Assembly: GCA_002407855.1 (NCBI GenBank)
Contig: DHPF01000018.1
Span: 1 to 25,618 of the forward strand
Reading direction: 5' to 3'
Length of the DNA stretch: 25,618 nt
DNA from: Bacteroidales bacterium UBA5371
GTDB taxonomy: Bacteria > Bacteroidota > Bacteroidia > Bacteroidales > P3
Positions within the stretch are counted from its first letter, which is position 1. Each line of letters starts with the position of its first letter. The position numbers were made by a program, and so were the translations under genes. Positions 23,217 to 25,618 of the stretch are shown here, piece by piece. The notes below the pieces were generated by a model. It saw only the letters and a list, made by a program, of their open reading frames with translations, did not search any database and was not told the DNA's origin.

Positions 23217-24983
23217 ATGATAAATATAACAATAGATAATAAGCCTCTGCAAGCTGAGAAAGGTCAAACCGTATTAAAAGCAGCACGTGCAGCAGGAATA
23301 GATATACCTACTCTTTGTTACTACGAATTAGACGGAGTAAACTTTGAAAACCGCCCAGGTGGTTGCCGTGTTTGTGTAGTAGAAATTGAAGGTAGAAGGA
23401 ATTTGGCACCAGCTTGTGCAACCGAAGTAATGGAAGGAATGGTTATTCATACATGTTCTTTGAGAGTAGTTAATGCTCGTAGGACAGTTGTAGAAATGAT
23501 TCTTTCTGACCACCCAGCAGATTGTTTGATTTGCCCAAAGAATGGTAAATGTGAATTACAATCATTAGCACAACGTTTAGGTGTAAGAGAAATCCCTTAC
23601 CAAGGAGAACAATCAACTTACAGAAAAGATTTGTCTCCTGCAATCATCCGCGATGTTGATAAATGTGTTATGTGTCGTAGATGCGAAACAGTATGTAATG
23701 TTTGGCAAACAGTAGGAGCTCTTTCAGCAGTGAATAGAGGCTTCCAAGCTGTTGTTGCTCCAGCTTTTGAACAAGACTTAGAAAAAAGTCCTTGCACAAT
23801 GTGTGGACAATGTGTTCAAGCTTGCCCTGTTGGAGCATTAAGTGAAGTAGACCAAACACGTCAAGTTATTACAGCAATCTCAGACCCTAAGAAAACAGTT
23901 GTGGTTCAAACAGCTCCATCGGTTCGTGTAGCCTTAGGTGAAGAATTTGGAATGGAACCAGGAACAATTGTTACAGGTCAAATGGCAGCAGCTTTAAGAA
24001 GAATGGGATTTGACTATGTGTTTGATACAGACTTTGCAGCAGACCTTACCATTATGGAAGAAGGAACTGAACTCTTAAGTCGTATTGATAAGTTCACAAA
24101 GGGAGATAAGAACGTAAAACTTCCTATTCTAACATCATGTTGTCCTGGTTGGGTTAATTTCTTTGAAGTAAACTATCCAGATATGCTTGATGTACCTTCC
24201 ACAGCAAAAAGTCCTCAACAAATGTTTGGAGCAGTTGCAAAGAACTATTTAACAAATAAACTTGGAATAAAACGCGAAGATATGGTGGTTGTTTCCATTA
24301 TGCCTTGTGTTGCAAAGAAATTTGAATGTGCAAGAGATGAATTTGCAGAAAATGGTAACCCAGATGTAGATTACGCTCTAACAACACGTGAATTAGCAGA
24401 ACTTATTCGCCAATTCAATATAGATTTCAAATCACTTCCAATTGAAGATTTTGATAATCCACTTGGAGAATCCACAGGAGCAGGAGTTATTTTCGGTTCC
24501 ACAGGAGGAGTTATTGAAGCAGCAACTCGTACAGCTTACGAACTATTCACAGGTAAGAAACTTGAAAAAGTTGATTTCTCTGAGTTAAGAGGTTTGGAAG
24601 GAGTAAGAAGTGCAACAGTAGACTTTAATGGAACACCAATAAAGATAGGTATTGCTCACGGATTAGCCAATGCACGCCAACTTTTAGATGAGGTTCGTAA
24701 AGGTAATTCAGGCTTCCATGCAATTGAAGTTATGGCATGTCCAGGTGGTTGTATTGGAGGAGCAGGGCAACCTTTCCATCACGGAAACTTTGACATCATT
24801 AGAAAACGTCAAGAGGCAATTTATCGTGAAGATGAGGGCAAACCAATTCGTAAATCACATGAAAATCCTTACATACAATCATTATATAAAGAATGGTTGG
24901 GAGAACCTTGTGGCGAATTATCACACCACCTATTACACACTCATTACTTTGATAAATCAAAACATATTGAAATCGCAGAATAA
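23217..24983 (+). CDS. hydA: HydA, catalytic [FeFe]-hydrogenase subunit of the trimeric type
   Basis: The 588-residue protein has, in order: a [2Fe-2S] domain (Cys34, 50, 53, 67); a His-Cys3 [4Fe-4S] site (His99, Cys103, 106, 112); two [4Fe-4S] motifs (Cys150, 153, 156, 160 and Cys193, 196, 199, 203); and the H-domain. The three catalytic motifs are intact: TSCCPGW (306-312, proton-relay Cys308 and ligand Cys309), MPCVAKKFE (362-370) and EVMACPGGC (504-512). A small-subunit-like tail ends with HHLLHTHYFD. This is a group A enzyme that makes or oxidises H2 in the cytoplasm. The T. maritima HydA has an extra C-terminal [2Fe-2S] domain that is absent here. A GTG frame opens at 23187, but ATG 23217 (MINITIDNKPLQAEKG) is the conserved start. 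The maturases HydEFG are not in the window. Confidence 0.95.
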   Translation: MINITIDNKPLQAEKGQTVLKAARAAGIDIPTLCYYELDGVNFENRPGGCRVCVVEIEGRRNLAPACATEVMEGMVIHTCSLRVVNARRTVVEMILSDHPADCLICPKNGKCELQSLAQRLGVREIPYQGEQSTYRKDLSPAIIRDVDKCVMCRRCETVCNVWQTVGALSAVNRGFQAVVAPAFEQDLEKSPCTMCGQCVQACPVGALSEVDQTRQVITAISDPKKTVVVQTAPSVRVALGEEFGMEPGTIVTGQMAAALRRMGFDYVFDTDFAADLTIMEEGTELLSRIDKFTKGDKNVKLPILTSCCPGWVNFFEVNYPDMLDVPSTAKSPQQMFGAVAKNYLTNKLGIKREDMVVVSIMPCVAKKFECARDEFAENGNPDVDYALTTRELAELIRQFNIDFKSLPIEDFDNPLGESTGAGVIFGSTGGVIEAATRTAYELFTGKKLEKVDFSELRGLEGVRSATVDFNGTPIKIGIAHGLANARQLLDEVRKGNSGFHAIEVMACPGGCIGGAGQPFHHGNFDIIRKRQEAIYREDEGKPIRKSHENPYIQSLYKEWLGEPCGELSHHLLHTHYFDKSKHIEIAE

Positions 24984-24995
24984 AAATAGAGAGTT

Positions 24996-25475
24996 ATGGC
25001 AAAGGTAAAATTAGCAGAAAGCAAAATAAATAAGATAAAGGAAATATGCACAAGCTTTGGCAACAAGCCAGGCGAAGCAATCAATGTCCTTCATAAAGTA
25101 CAAGGAGAATTTGGTTATTTACCAGCAGAAGTACAAGAAGTAATTGCACAAGAACTAAATGTTTCGGTTGCACAAATATACGGAATTGTAACCTTCTACT
25201 CCTATTTTACTATGACACCAAAAGGCGAATACCCAATTTCAGTATGTATGGGAACAGCATGCTATGTGCGTGGAGCTGAAAAGGTATTAGACGAATTTAA
25301 GAGAGAACTGAAAATTGGAGTTGGAGAAACAACTTCTGATGGTAAGTTTTCATTAAATTGTCTTCGTTGTGTAGGTGCTTGTGGATTAGCTCCAGTAGTT
25401 CTTATTGGAGAGAAAGTTTACGGACGCTTAACCCCAGACGGAGTTAAGGATATTCTAAACGAATATCGTTCATAA
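24996..25475 (+). CDS. hydC: HydC, NuoE-like [2Fe-2S] subunit of the [FeFe]-hydrogenase
   Basis: The 159-residue protein has the NuoE fold. An N-terminal helical region (residues 13-80, with EFGYLP and IYGIVTFYSYF) precedes a thioredoxin-like domain. That domain has the cluster ligands Cys84 and Cys89 (CMGTAC) and Cys125 and Cys129 (CVGAC), followed by GLAPVVLI. It would carry electrons to or from the HydB flavin. The gene begins 12 bases after hydA and ends the operon, before a strong terminator. In many clostridial and thermotogal clusters the NuoE-like gene comes first or ahead of hydB, so this terminal position is a variant order. Confidence 0.94.
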   Translation: MAKVKLAESKINKIKEICTSFGNKPGEAINVLHKVQGEFGYLPAEVQEVIAQELNVSVAQIYGIVTFYSYFTMTPKGEYPISVCMGTACYVRGAEKVLDEFKRELKIGVGETTSDGKFSLNCLRCVGACGLAPVVLIGEKVYGRLTPDGVKDILNEYRS

Positions 25476-25498
25476 GCCTAACCACTTATCTTATAAAC

Positions 25499-25540
25499 AA
25501 AAGGACGCTCAGCATAAGCTTTGCGTCCTTTTTTGTTTTT
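25499..25540 (+). terminator. Intrinsic terminator of the hydrogenase operon
   Basis: AAAAGGACGC (25499-25508) pairs perfectly with GCGTCCTTTT (25523-25532). A smaller AGC/GCT hairpin sits in the loop, and a further T-rich run follows. It lies 23 bases after the hydC stop. Confidence 0.93.
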
Positions 25541-25597
25541 ATTTACCCTTTTTTTACATGAAATCTTTTTAGATAGTAGATGAAATATAATTATGTA

Positions 25598-25618
25598 AGG
25601 AGTAATGGACATTTTTAA
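25598..25618. repeat. Right copy of the 21-bp inverted repeat at the window ends
   Basis: This is the exact reverse complement of positions 4-24, ending GGACATTTTTAA. About 60 bases of AT-rich sequence with no gene separate it from the operon terminator. Confidence 0.85.

Noticed and set aside
24688..25008. 106-residue + strand frame overlapping the end of hydA and start of hydC
   Set aside because: It is an alternative frame of hydA. The hydA frame carries the third H-cluster motif and the tail through the same bases.
1..25618. The whole window as a mobile element because of its terminal inverted repeats
   Set aside because: It contains core genes (rpoD, ribE, hflX, nadD, mpl) and no transposase or integrase. 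The end repeats are more likely dispersed repeats or an assembly effect.

Overview
The window is AT-rich and carries ordinary chromosomal genes of a member of the Bacteroidota, most likely an anaerobe of or near the Bacteroidales. Three things point there: two secreted proteins end in type IX secretion (T9SS) sorting domains; several genes have the Bacteroidota promoter TTTG-N19/20-TAnnTTTG; and most genes lack a Shine-Dalgarno sequence. The presence of [FeFe]-hydrogenase indicates a fermentative, oxygen-avoiding life. All genes are on the + strand except mpl.

Layout. Positions 1-477 are non-coding and hold a MITE-like block bounded by a 13-bp inverted repeat (28-40/350-362), with internal hairpins and a G-free tract of 8-bp repeats. 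A three-gene signalling module follows (478-2659): a DRTGG-domain protein, an RsbW-like ATP-binding protein, and a HydS-like protein. HydS keeps the four H-cluster cysteines but has lost catalytic residues. Next come a thioredoxin-fold exported protein, a polyprenol-phosphate sugar transferase, a DPP-IV-type peptidase, riboflavin synthase, HflX, an MscS channel and an LPG-synthase-type membrane protein (2691-11204). The mpl gene is convergent with these. Two T9SS cargo proteins follow (one of unknown function, one an M6 metalloprotease), then ridA, nadD and the short primary sigma factor rpoD (12886-20341). After a 615-base gap, the window ends with a four-gene trimeric-type [FeFe]-hydrogenase operon (20957-25475): an HndB-like protein, HydB, HydA and HydC, with a terminator behind it.

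How the genes fit together. HydABC would couple NADH and reduced ferredoxin to H2, probably by electron confurcation/bifurcation. The HydS/HATPase/DRTGG module about 18 kb away is a plausible H2 or redox sensor for this metabolism, but no direct link is shown in the sequence. The sigma factor encoded here is the kind that would read the promoters seen in the window.

The most notable non-coding signals are: a family of 21-bp-period repeats at two separate intergenic sites (11234-11317 and 20490-20594, in the same register); the bounded block at the left end; Shine-Dalgarno sequences restricted to the first two hydrogenase genes; and an exact 21-bp inverted repeat at the two ends of the window. 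No CRISPR array, tRNA, rRNA, transposase or phage gene was seen.
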